64,000 nucleotides of DNA from Propionibacteriaceae bacterium. Its GTDB lineage: Bacteria > Actinomycetota > Actinomycetes > Propionibacteriales > Propionibacteriaceae. Numbering within the stretch: position 1 is the stretch's first letter; the number at the start of each line of letters is the position of its first letter. Both the position numbers and the translations under genes were made by a program. Positions 39,365-47,557 of the stretch are shown here, in pieces. The stretch covers positions 1-64,000 of the forward strand of contig JAUNVL010000003.1 of the NCBI GenBank assembly GCA_030537675.1, written 5' to 3'. Under the pieces are notes generated by a model, which saw only the letters and a list, made by a program, of their open reading frames with translations, ran no database searches and had not been told where the DNA came from.

Positions 39365-40849
39365 TCAGCGGTTCGCGGCGCGTCGCACCAGCAGCGCGGA
39401 GCCGAGGCCCAACGCCAGGACCACTGCGGCGGCCCAGACCGCTGCGCCGGCCGCCGAGGCGAACTGAGTGGCGTCCACGTCGCGGAAGTTGCTGCTTCCC
39501 AGCGCCACCGCCAGTGCTGTACCGCCGACGGCGCTGCCCAGTGCGGAGCCGACCTGCCGGACGGTGCTCTGGACGGCGCTTCCGGAGCCCGACTGGCTGA
39601 CGGGAACATCCCGCAGCACCGTCGACGTCAGCTGGGCGGATGCAAGGCCGAGTCCGACGCCGTAGGGCAGGAGGACCAGCGCCACGAGCCAGGGAGACAG
39701 GCTCATGCCCACGACCACTGCCGTGCCGACGATGCCGACGAGTTCCAGCCCGAGTCCCAGCACCACCACGTTGGGTGAGCCGAAGCGGGCGGACAAGTGC
39801 CTGGCGCTGGCGCCCGCGATGAAGGCGCCGCCGGCCATGGCTGCGAGCACGAAGCCCGCGCCCAGGACGTCGAGGCCCAGTGAGTTCACGAGGTGCAGAG
39901 GAAGGATGAAGACGAGCGAGAATTCCCCGACGGCCACCAACCCTGCGGTGACGTTGCCCCAGGCGAAGGTGGGGATGCGGAACAGGGTGGTGTCGAGCAT
40001 TGCCGAGGCGTGCCGCTGCGTGCGGCTGGCCTCACGCAGCACGAAGACCGTGATCAGGATGGCCCCCAGTGCCAGGGCGATGGGGACGGGGGAAATCGCA
40101 GCGTCCACGGGCCAGGTGAGGGAACCGATGGCAAAGGGTGCCTTCGGTGAGAACCAGCCGAGGCTGGAGCCCTCGATGAGCCCGAAGACCAGGGCGCCGA
40201 AACCGAGGGCGGACAACACGGGGCCGACGAGGTCCCAGCCGCTGCCCTCGTCCGTTCCGAGGGTCTCCCTGACGTAGAAGGTGGCGGCGAAGATGACGCC
40301 GATGCCCAGTGGGATATTGACCCAGAAGATCCAGGGCCAGTCCGCCACCTGGGTCAGCCAGCCACCCAGGAGTGGACCGATGGCAGCGGCGCCGGACATC
40401 ACGGCGCCCCAGACGCCGAACGCCGCGGCGCGGTCCTTGCCACGGAAGGTGGCATTCACCGTTGACAGTGTGGAGGGCAGGATCAGTGCACCGCCCACGC
40501 CCTGGACGGCTCGGGAGGCGATCAGAAGATCGCCGCTGGTGGCCATGGCCGCCAGGATGCTGCCGAGCATGAAGATGGCCACGCCCCCGATCATCAGCCG
40601 CCGTCGGCCGAACCGGTCGCCCAGACGGCCGAACGTCAGGAGGAGGGCGGCGAAGACCACCGAGTAGAGGCTGTTGATCCACTGGGCCTCGGTGAGGCTG
40701 AGGTCGAGGTCACCGATGATGACGGGGAGCGCCACACCGACGATGGTGCCGTCGAGCACCACCATGGCGAGCGCGAGGGCCAGTACCCACAATCCGATCC
40801 AGTCGGATCGTGTGGGGCGGCTTGCTTCGGCCTGGCGCATTTCGCTCAT
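39365..40849 (-). CDS. MFS drug exporter, DHA2 (14-TM) type
   Basis: This 494-residue major facilitator has 14 hydrophobic segments, the DHA2 family number. The helix-1 motif is LDGTIVGVALPVI, and the loop 2-3 motif is GRLGDRFGRRRLMIGG. Such proteins export drugs or toxic compounds using the proton gradient. The ATG overlaps the stop of DUF2871 by one base (TGATG). The pair is divergent from a TetR regulator with a palindromic site, so it is probably controlled by it. Confidence 0.92.
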   Translation of the reverse strand: MSEMRQAEASRPTRSDWIGLWVLALALAMVVLDGTIVGVALPVIIGDLDLSLTEAQWINSLYSVVFAALLLTFGRLGDRFGRRRLMIGGVAIFMLGSILAAMATSGDLLIASRAVQGVGGALILPSTLSTVNATFRGKDRAAAFGVWGAVMSGAAAIGPLLGGWLTQVADWPWIFWVNIPLGIGVIFAATFYVRETLGTDEGSGWDLVGPVLSALGFGALVFGLIEGSSLGWFSPKAPFAIGSLTWPVDAAISPVPIALALGAILITVFVLREASRTQRHASAMLDTTLFRIPTFAWGNVTAGLVAVGEFSLVFILPLHLVNSLGLDVLGAGFVLAAMAGGAFIAGASARHLSARFGSPNVVVLGLGLELVGIVGTAVVVGMSLSPWLVALVLLPYGVGLGLASAQLTSTVLRDVPVSQSGSGSAVQSTVRQVGSALGSAVGGTALAVALGSSNFRDVDATQFASAAGAAVWAAAVVLALGLGSALLVRRAANR

Positions 40850-41310
40850 CAGACCGCTTCGCTCACCAGTTCGGCGCGAGGTGCTGATGCGTCAGCCTTC
40901 AGGCGGGAGCGCAGGGCAAGGAAGAACATCACGAAGGCAACGGTGAGGGCGATGTGGCCCAGCCCGGAAATGCCGGCGATGGCCTTGCTCTCAGCCGCTG
41001 CGCTGCCGAGCACCTGCAGCGAACCCTTGAACACCTGGGCGCCCACCGTGACGACGGTGCCAGCGACCCAGGTCCAGAAGAAGCCGCCGAACGCCTTGCT
41101 GCGGCTGAGTTCGAACTCGCGTTCCAGCAGCAGGAAAACCAGGCCGAAGACGGTGCCGAGGACCAGGAAGTGCGTGTGGGTGGTGGACAGCTGGGTGCCA
41201 CCGGGGTGATCGGTGAAATGCGTCAGCTCTCGGTAGTACAGCCCTGCCAGCAGCCCCAGCCCGGTGAAGGCGGCCGCTGCGCGGTAGAACATGGTGGTGG
41301 CGCGTGTCAT
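40849..41310 (-). CDS. DUF2871 membrane protein
   Basis: This 153-residue protein has four predicted membrane helices (about 11-25, 45-62, 75-95 and 112-132) with the DUF2871 features THTHFLVLGTVFGLVFLLLE and AKGS-like VFKGSLQVLG. Function unknown. First gene of a two-gene operon with the MFS exporter, it starts 134 nt from the divergent TetR gene. Confidence 0.82.
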   Translation of the reverse strand: MTRATTMFYRAAAAFTGLGLLAGLYYRELTHFTDHPGGTQLSTTHTHFLVLGTVFGLVFLLLEREFELSRSKAFGGFFWTWVAGTVVTVGAQVFKGSLQVLGSAAAESKAIAGISGLGHIALTVAFVMFFLALRSRLKADASAPRAELVSEAV

Positions 41311-41370
41311 GAAACTTCTTTCCGGTTGAACTCAAGCGACGGTGTGTCTCTAAGATGCTTTCATTCTAGG

Positions 41371-41391
41371 TTGGAGACACAGTGTCGTCAA
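41371..41391. promoter_or_regulatory. Palindromic operator between DUF2871/MFS and TetR
   Basis: The centre is a perfect palindrome, GACAC-A-GTGTC (41376-41386). It extends to TTG (41371-41373) and CAA (41389-41391) with two unmatched bases on each side. An additional GTGTCTC half-site lies at 41344-41350. Spacing and position in the divergent promoter fit a TetR-family operator. Confidence 0.65.
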
Positions 41392-41444
41392 CTGAGAAGC
41401 ATGGGTTAGAATGAGGCACTCAGGTCCGAAAGGTGGAGTTCCGC

Positions 41445-42044
41445 ATGCCCCGTATCTCTGCGCCCACCGTGGCCGAACATCGCACCAGGATCCAGCGTCA
41501 GCTCGTGGATGCCGCCGAGCAGATACTCCGCTCCGGCGAGCCCGATGCGCTGACGGCCTCGGCCGTGACATCCGCCGTAGGCATCGCGCGCAACAGCATC
41601 TACCGATACGTCGAGAGCGTCGACGATCTGCGCGGCCTCGTGCTCGCCCGCCACCTCCCGGCATGGCTCGACGCGGTGGAGAGTGAACTGGCCACCATCG
41701 AGGATCCGGCAGAGCGCATCGCCGTCTGGGTGCGCGCCAACGTGGAGCAGGCCGCGCGCAGCGGGCACGGCTGGCTCATGGGTTTGGGACAGACCACCGT
41801 GCCGTCCGAGGCCACCGTCAAGGTCATGGAAACTGCCCACGCCGTCATGCGCGACGTTCTTGCCGACGCCTGGATGAGGCTCGCGGAGGACCGGGACGCG
41901 GCCATGGTGGCCGCCGGCTTCACCCGCGGCATCCTGGAGTCAGGTTTCAAGCAACTCGATGCTGGTCGTGATCCCGAGCTCGTCGCCCGGATGGGTGAGG
42001 AGACGGCACGCTGCCTCGTCGCCGTCGTCACTGGCCGCCGCTGA
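41445..42044 (+). CDS. TetR family transcriptional regulator
   Basis: This 199-residue regulator has an N-terminal helix-turn-helix (about 36-63: TASAVTSAVGIARNSIYRYV) and an all-helical ligand domain. GGAG lies 6 nt before ATG 41445. It is divergent from the DUF2871-MFS operon with a good palindrome between them, so it probably represses both itself and the exporter. The inducer is not known. It is convergent with the SQR-like gene. Confidence 0.9.
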   Translation: MPRISAPTVAEHRTRIQRQLVDAAEQILRSGEPDALTASAVTSAVGIARNSIYRYVESVDDLRGLVLARHLPAWLDAVESELATIEDPAERIAVWVRANVEQAARSGHGWLMGLGQTTVPSEATVKVMETAHAVMRDVLADAWMRLAEDRDAAMVAAGFTRGILESGFKQLDAGRDPELVARMGEETARCLVAVVTGRR

Positions 42045-42056
42045 GCGACCGCTCGT

Positions 42057-42070
42057 GACCGCGTGCGGTC
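42057..42070. terminator. Small hairpin between convergent TetR and SQR-like genes
   Basis: GACCGC (42057-42062) and GCGGTC (42065-42070) form a short stem in the 24-bp convergent gap, overlapping the SQR-like stop codon. It could end transcription from both sides, but there is no T-tract and the stem is short. Confidence 0.3.
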
Positions 42071-43244
42071 AGACCTTGCCGCGCAGGATGCGTTTGAAGT
42101 AGACCACCGGCAGGACGAAACGGTCCACCCACCACATGGTCCTGCGGGGGCGGATGAGGTCGATGATGGGCACGCTCGGCTGGGGTTGGCCGTCACGGTC
42201 GATCTCGACGAGCATCAATTTGTGACGCTCCACCGTGATGGGCATGACGGTGTAGCCGTCGTACTGGTCGAACGATGACGGATCAGACGTCAGGATGTTG
42301 TGGGCCAGCACCACCACCTGCTTGCGCAGCGCGCCGCCGGAAGGTTTGATGCCCAGATCGGCGACGTCGCCCAGCGACCAGATGGCGGGGTGTCGGCGGT
42401 GTTGGAGTGTCAACGCGTCGACGTCCACGAGGCCGGCTGCGGTGTCACCTGCCAGGTCACTTTCAGCGATCCATCGCGGGGCGCGGTAGTGGGGGATCAC
42501 GTGGGCGTAGCTGACGTCATCCAGCACCTGATCGCCCCCGGACGTCGCGATCTGGACGCTTCTGTCATCGAGGCGGGCGACGTGCGCCTCGCGGTGCACG
42601 GTGATTCCATACGACTCCAGCTCGGCTTCCAGAACCGCGTCGGCTCGGGGAACTGCGATGGGGGAGGGGCCTGGCAGGACGAGGTGGACGTCGATGTTCT
42701 GCAGGACGGTGCTTCGCCGCCAGTGGTCGCAGGCCATGAACAGGGGTTTGAGGGCGGTGGCGCTGCATGGTGCCGGTTCCGGTGGCATGGAGAAGACCAC
42801 ACGGCCTTCGGTCAGATCCTGCAACGCTGGCCACACGAGGGGTGCGGTCTGGACGATGAACGAGGAACCGGCCCAGCCGGCGGCGTACGCCTCGGCCAGA
42901 CCGGGCGTGGCGTCCCAGTCCTCCTCGAGGCCGGTGGCCACCACCAACGTGGTGCTGCGGATCTGGCGGCCGCTCTTCATCAGCACGCTCGGACCGTCGA
43001 CGTCCACGGACACCACCTCGTCCTGGACCCAGGTGCAGCCACCGGGCATGACGCCGCCTGCTGGCCGCTCGAGTGACGCCATCGTCGCCTCCCCGGCTCC
43101 CACGTAGTTCAGGAGCGGACGGTAGCGGTGGGTGGACTCGGACTCCACGATCGCGACGTCCTGGGCACCGTCGAGGAGCAGTCGCGCCGCCAGTGAGATT
43201 CCGGCGTTGCCGCCACCGATGATCAGCACCTCATGATGTGTCAT
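42069..43244 (-). CDS. Sulfide:quinone oxidoreductase-like FAD protein
   Basis: This 391-residue flavoprotein has FAD motif VLIIGGGNAGISLAARLL at the N-terminus and IWSLGDVADLGIKPSGGALRKQ near the C-terminus. The segment SMPPEPAPCSATALKPLFMACDHWRR resembles the catalytic Cys region of the eukaryotic-like (SQRDL) sulfide:quinone reductases. The C-terminus (VPIIDLIRPRRTMWWVDRFVLPVVYFK) suits membrane association. It may oxidise sulfide with quinone. Start MTHHEVLIIGG is preceded by GGGGAG. Confidence 0.8.
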   Translation of the reverse strand: MTHHEVLIIGGGNAGISLAARLLLDGAQDVAIVESESTHRYRPLLNYVGAGEATMASLERPAGGVMPGGCTWVQDEVVSVDVDGPSVLMKSGRQIRSTTLVVATGLEEDWDATPGLAEAYAAGWAGSSFIVQTAPLVWPALQDLTEGRVVFSMPPEPAPCSATALKPLFMACDHWRRSTVLQNIDVHLVLPGPSPIAVPRADAVLEAELESYGITVHREAHVARLDDRSVQIATSGGDQVLDDVSYAHVIPHYRAPRWIAESDLAGDTAAGLVDVDALTLQHRRHPAIWSLGDVADLGIKPSGGALRKQVVVLAHNILTSDPSSFDQYDGYTVMPITVERHKLMLVEIDRDGQPQPSVPIIDLIRPRRTMWWVDRFVLPVVYFKRILRGKV

Positions 43245-43426
43245 GTGCTCCCCCAAGTCCTCACCCGCTGTGGACCACCAACATAGCTTCGGGCAGAACC
43301 ACGGCGTCAGCTTCACTCTCGGCGGATAAGTGCGGCCAGATCCATTTTGAGGCTGTTCCACGGCCGGCGGGATCCAGACGTACTTTTCCGTCACGTGACT
43401 GCCGTGCACCCGGGTAGGGGACGGGT

Positions 43427-43948
43427 TCAGCGCTGCAGCGCCGGTCCGGGGGCGATTCGGACGGGCCCTCGCGCCGCGCGGACATCGACCGGTTCGCCCT
43501 TCTGCTGCACCACGACGACCTGCTGTTCCACCAGTTCGTGAGCAACGTCACGAGCCACGGGGACGACGCCCCGCCACTCGGTGCCACCGACGACACGCGC
43601 CGCGTCGCTGGGACAGATGGTGCTGCCGTCCCGGTGGCGCAGGAGCGTGCGGATGGTGGCGGCCAACCGGTCCCGAAGGCCCTGCTCGCTGGCGTCCTCC
43701 CACCACGGCTCGCCCCGCTCCCCGAGGGCCACCTTGGCGTCCTGGACCAGCGGCCGTGCGTCGTCGCCGCGACGACCCACCTCGCGTCGGGCACGCATCA
43801 GCTCGGAGACCAGTTCGGTGCGCAGGTTCTCAGGGATGCCGGTGTCACTCGCACGCCACTTTCTTCCGTTCACCACGATGTGGTGCCCGTCCGCTGTGCG
43901 CTCGACGTCGTCGGTCATGAGGGCGAGCCTAGAGGGGCCCCTGATCAT
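43427..43948 (-). CDS. DUF3253 domain protein
   Basis: This protein of up to 173 residues has a C-terminal DUF3253 winged-helix-like domain (TICPSDAARVVGGTEWRGVV, VARDVAHELVEQQVVVV). The N-terminal portion has HHIVVNGRKWRASDTGIPE, then an Arg/Glu-rich helix. The ATG at 43948 has GAGG 5 nt upstream; Met11 (43918) is the alternative, without a ribosome binding site. It sits next to catalase on the same strand, with a strong terminator between. Function unknown. Confidence 0.75.
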   Translation of the reverse strand: MIRGPSRLALMTDDVERTADGHHIVVNGRKWRASDTGIPENLRTELVSELMRARREVGRRGDDARPLVQDAKVALGERGEPWWEDASEQGLRDRLAATIRTLLRHRDGSTICPSDAARVVGGTEWRGVVPVARDVAHELVEQQVVVVQQKGEPVDVRAARGPVRIAPGPALQR

Positions 43949-43972
43949 TGCTCCCTCGGCACAAAGCGTGAT

Positions 43973-44001
43973 GAGGGGCGCCGAACCAGTCGGCGCCCCT
44001 C
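43973..44001 (-). terminator. Rho-independent-type hairpin after catalase
   Basis: A perfect 12-bp stem, GAGGGGCGCCGA (43973-43984) with TCGGCGCCCCTC (43990-44001), closes the loop ACCAG. It starts 11 nt beyond the catalase stop. There is no clear T-tract, which is common in high-GC actinobacteria. Confidence 0.75.
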
Positions 44002-44012
44002 ACGTCACGCGG

Positions 44013-45563
44013 TCAGTTTCTCGCGTTCGTGTCGGATTCCCGCAGGACGGCACTGGTGTCCAGGCCGTCGGATCCGGCTTCCAGGTTGGCCTGCACAGCA
44101 GCCTTGATGCGGGCGCCGATGTTCTCATCGACGCAGGACCAGTACGTGAACGCGCGCTCCAGCACCTCGGGGTGGATTCCCGTCAGGGCACCCGAGACGG
44201 TTCCGACGAAGCGCTCGCGGGTGGCGTCGTCGAAGACCTCACGCACCAGCGTGCCGGCCTGGCCCCAGTCGTCGTCCTCGGAATGCAGGATGTAGGACTG
44301 GCGCACCATCTCGCCATCGGCCTCCCAGCCCTCTGCCACAGGGCCTTCCTGGTCGGCGTAGGACCGTCCGAAGCTGTTGGGCGCGTAGACGGGCGCATCA
44401 CCGGAGTGCTTGTAGGCCATGTTGCCGTCCACCATGTACGGATCCGGCGCATCGTTGATGGGCTGGTTCACGGGAAGCTGGTGGAAGTTGGTCCCGATCC
44501 GGGCGCGGTGCGCATCGGCATAGGCGAACACACGGCCCAGCAGCATCTTGTCGGGTGAGAAACCGATCCCCGGAACCGTGTTGCTCGGTGCGAAGGCGGC
44601 CTGCTCGATCTCTGCGAAGAAGTTCTTCGGGTTCTCGTTCAGGGTCATGGTGCCCACCTTGATGAGCGGGTAGTCAGCATGCGGCCACGTCTTCGTGAGG
44701 TCGAACGGGTTGAACCGGTAGTCCTTGGCGTCCTCGTACGGCATGACCTGGACGGAGAGCTGCCAGCTGGGGTACTCGCCGCGGCCAATGGCATCGAACA
44801 GGTCACGACGGTGGTACTCGCCATCAGCACCGGCGAGACGCTCCGCCTCGGCGCCCGTGAGGTTTTCCACGCCCTGGTCGGTGTGGAAGTGGTACTTGAC
44901 CCAGAACTTCTCCCCGGCCTCATTGGTCCACATGTAGGTGTGCGAGCCGTAGCCGTTCATGTGTCGCCAGGAGCGGGGCAGGCCACGGTCGCCCATGAGG
45001 TAGGTGACCTGGTGCGCGGACTCGGGCGTGTGGGTCCAGAAGTCCCACTGCATGGTGGCGTCGCGCAGACCCGAGTCGGGCAAGCGCTTCTGGGACCGGA
45101 TGAAGTGCGGGAACTTCATGGGGTCACGGACGAAGAACACGGGGGTGTTGTTGCCCACCAGGTCGAAGTTGCCCTCGGTGGTGTAGAAGCGCAGGGAGAA
45201 GCCACGCACGTCACGCCACGTGTCGGCTGAGCCCTGTTCGCCGGCAACGGTGGAGAAGCGGGCCAGCATGCGGGTCTTGGTGCCTGGCTGGAAGACGGCT
45301 GCCTTCGTGTAGGCCGACACGTCGCCGGTCACCTCGAACTCACCGAACGCGCCCGAACCCTTGGCATGCGGCCGACGCTCAGGAACGTTGGCACGGTTGA
45401 AGTGGGCCAGCGTCTCCACCAGGTGCACGTCGTGGAGCAGCAGCGGACCGTTGGGGGAGAGGCTCAGGCTGTTGCGGTCCGACTCCGCGGGTGCGCCGTT
45501 GGAGAGGGCGGATCCACTCGGGTTGGTGCCGTCGTGGATGAGGTTGTCCGAAATGTTGTTCAT
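44013..45563 (-). CDS. katA: Monofunctional heme catalase
   Basis: This 516-residue clade catalase has the active-site His in [17 protein letters not shown] (H66), [18 protein letters not shown], the heme-ligand Tyr region [15 protein letters not shown], and [17 protein letters not shown]. It decomposes hydrogen peroxide in the cytoplasm. ATG 45563 follows AAAGG by 4 nt. It is directly downstream of a Fur-family regulator (70 nt), as seen in actinobacterial furA-catalase pairs, so peroxide-linked control is likely. Confidence 0.95.
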   Translation of the reverse strand: MNNISDNLIHDGTNPSGSALSNGAPAESDRNSLSLSPNGPLLLHDVHLVETLAHFNRANVPERRPHAKGSGAFGEFEVTGDVSAYTKAAVFQPGTKTRMLARFSTVAGEQGSADTWRDVRGFSLRFYTTEGNFDLVGNNTPVFFVRDPMKFPHFIRSQKRLPDSGLRDATMQWDFWTHTPESAHQVTYLMGDRGLPRSWRHMNGYGSHTYMWTNEAGEKFWVKYHFHTDQGVENLTGAEAERLAGADGEYHRRDLFDAIGRGEYPSWQLSVQVMPYEDAKDYRFNPFDLTKTWPHADYPLIKVGTMTLNENPKNFFAEIEQAAFAPSNTVPGIGFSPDKMLLGRVFAYADAHRARIGTNFHQLPVNQPINDAPDPYMVDGNMAYKHSGDAPVYAPNSFGRSYADQEGPVAEGWEADGEMVRQSYILHSEDDDWGQAGTLVREVFDDATRERFVGTVSGALTGIHPEVLERAFTYWSCVDENIGARIKAAVQANLEAGSDGLDTSAVLRESDTNARN

Positions 45564-45633
45564 GGTGCCTTTCTCGAGGGTGTGACGGGTGCCCCGCAGC
45601 GGCGGGCCCGTTGTGTGTGGGGCCTGTAGTTTC

Positions 45634-46098
45634 TCAGACCGGATTCTGTTGGCAGACGGGGCACATGCCCCAGTAGATGACCTCTGCCTCGTCGATGACG
45701 TAGTCATGGGTCTGCGGGGGGAGGAGGCACGGTGCCGTGCCGTGGAGACAATCGACGTCGGCGATGGCGCCGCACCGTCGGCAGGTGATGTGGTGGTGGT
45801 TGTCACCGACTCGCGTCTCGTAGCGTGCGGAGGACCCGGCCGGCTCGGTGCGTCGGACCAGTCCCAGTTTCGTGAAGAGCGCCAGTGCGTCGTATACGGC
45901 TTGGGTGGAGACGGCGCCCAACCGGCTCCTGACAATGCCGGCGACCGCGTCGGCACTGGCGTGGGGGTTCTCGTCCACGGCCGTGAACACGGCGACGCGG
46001 GATGCTGTCACCCGGATGCCGCGCTCGCGCAGCGCTGCCTCAGCCGACGGTGAAGCCGTGGGATCGGGCGCTGTTGCGGGTGTGCTGGGCATATACAT
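45634..46098 (-). CDS. Fur-family regulator (FurA/PerR-like)
   Basis: This 154-residue Fur protein has a winged helix with [20 protein letters not shown] and [18 protein letters not shown], the histidine cluster [12 protein letters not shown] and a second pair CPVC, forming structural metal sites. It is next to catalase, suggesting peroxide-sensing rather than iron control. The ATG at 46098 lacks a ribosome binding site; a leaderless transcript is possible. A 19-bp inverted repeat sits 15 nt upstream. Confidence 0.9.
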   Translation of the reverse strand: MYMPSTPATAPDPTASPSAEAALRERGIRVTASRVAVFTAVDENPHASADAVAGIVRSRLGAVSTQAVYDALALFTKLGLVRRTEPAGSSARYETRVGDNHHHITCRRCGAIADVDCLHGTAPCLLPPQTHDYVIDEAEVIYWGMCPVCQQNPV

Positions 46099-46112
46099 CA
46101 GAATAGCCCCAA

Positions 46113-46131
46113 TTCTGGAATCAGTCCAGAA
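46113..46131. promoter_or_regulatory. Fur-family operator, 19-bp inverted repeat
   Basis: TTCTGGA (46113-46119) and TCCAGAA (46125-46131) are perfect 7-bp arms around ATCAG. The 19-bp length fits Fur-family boxes. It starts 15 nt from the regulator ATG, so autoregulation of the fur-catalase operon is probable. Confidence 0.7.
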
Positions 46132-46161
46132 AAGCCTGAAGGTCTCCCAGTACCCTCCTGG

Positions 46162-47469
46162 TCACCAGCCGGTCGGCCCACCTGAACCGGCAGGGTATTC
46201 CTCCAGCGGGATCGAACCGTCGGCGAAGGCGTCGAACACGGGCTGCAGGATCTCCCAGGCGCGGACGGGGGAGTCGCAGTGCAACTCGGTGGCGCCGTTT
46301 TGGCGCACCAGCCCACGCACCACGCGGCCGTAGGCCGACAGCTTCGAGGGCACCAGGCGGGTGTGGAAAGTGGCGCGCTGGAGATTCTCACGATGACCGG
46401 GGTCGGAGACGTTGACTTCCATGAGGACGCTGTCGTCGTCGAATTCCAGCCGCAGCGTCGTGCCCGGGGCGTCGCCCACGGGCTTGTAGTGGACGGTGAT
46501 TTCCTCGCGGGGGTCGCCGATGCCCTTACCGGAACGCAGGGTGATGGGCACGCCACGCCAACGGTCGGTGTCCACCGCGAGCCTGACCTGGGCCAGCGTC
46601 TCCGTGCCGCGATCTGCGTCCACGCCCTCCTCGGACGCGTAGTCGGGCAGGGGATGACCGTCGATGCTGCCCTCGGTGTAGCGAGCCCGGCGGGCCGAGG
46701 AGGCCACGTCGCCATCGAGGCTGGTGGCGGCCAGGATCTTCGCTGCACCCCCGGGGCCATCGGCCGGATCGCACAGCGAATGGGCCATGACCTGGATCAG
46801 GTGCGACTGGAGCATGTCGCGCGCTGCGCCCGTGGCGTCATAGAACTTGGCACGCCCCTCCAGCCCCAGGATTTCGTCGAAGACGAAGGTCAGTGCCTCG
46901 ACGTCCTCCGCGTGCCACGTATCGGCGAGTGGCCGGTTGGTCTCCAGCAGACCGCGCAGGTTGACCGTGCCGGACATGCCCAGGAAATGGTCCGAGCGGA
47001 CGATGTGGTCTTCATTGGTGAATCGGCGCAGGGCGTCGGTCAGGGCACGGGCGCTGGCGGCATCGGTCCCGAAGGGCTTCTCCAGGACGAACTCCAGGCC
47101 TTCGGGCAGGTCCACGTGGGCGAGTGCGTCGACAGTCTTTTTCGTGATGGCGGGGGAGAGGGCGAAGTAGACGATGGTGCGGCCCGTGCGGCCGGACAGA
47201 AGGAGCCCCAGGTCCTCCGCCGACGTGGCATCCGCCGTCACCCACGACGTCTGCGCCACCAGTGAATCCACCACATCGGGGTGGGCGCCCGCCTCCGTCA
47301 GGGCATTGCGCACCTGCTGGGGATAGTCGTCCTCAGCCTCGTAGCCGACGCCGACGAGCTCGACTTCGAGCGCCGCGTCGAGTTCGACGTACTCGGCGAG
47401 GCCGGGTATCAGCAGGCGACGGGCCAGGTCACCGGCACCGCCAAGAATCATGAACGTGAGCTTCGTCAT
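46162..47469 (-). CDS. Glucose-6-phosphate dehydrogenase-like protein
   Basis: This 435-residue protein has G6PDH family features: the nucleotide-binding start FMILGGAGDLARRLLIPGL, FALSPAITKKTVDAL, and EKPFGTDAASARAL. Two things are unusual. It is some 50-70 residues shorter than typical G6PDH. The catalytic segment reads SDHFLGMSGTVNL where G6PDH has IDHYLGKE, so the usual active-site lysine is Met although the His is kept. ATG 47469 lacks a ribosome binding site. It may be a diverged dehydrogenase with another sugar phosphate. Confidence 0.8.
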   Translation of the reverse strand: MTKLTFMILGGAGDLARRLLIPGLAEYVELDAALEVELVGVGYEAEDDYPQQVRNALTEAGAHPDVVDSLVAQTSWVTADATSAEDLGLLLSGRTGRTIVYFALSPAITKKTVDALAHVDLPEGLEFVLEKPFGTDAASARALTDALRRFTNEDHIVRSDHFLGMSGTVNLRGLLETNRPLADTWHAEDVEALTFVFDEILGLEGRAKFYDATGAARDMLQSHLIQVMAHSLCDPADGPGGAAKILAATSLDGDVASSARRARYTEGSIDGHPLPDYASEEGVDADRGTETLAQVRLAVDTDRWRGVPITLRSGKGIGDPREEITVHYKPVGDAPGTTLRLEFDDDSVLMEVNVSDPGHRENLQRATFHTRLVPSKLSAYGRVVRGLVRQNGATELHCDSPVRAWEILQPVFDAFADGSIPLEEYPAGSGGPTGW

Positions 47470-47557
47470 GTACGTCAGCCTAGGCACTTCATCCATCCGG
47501 GCGGAGCCGCGGCCGCGGAATACACCCCGTGCTCTGGCGTGGAAGTACCGTGGCGGG

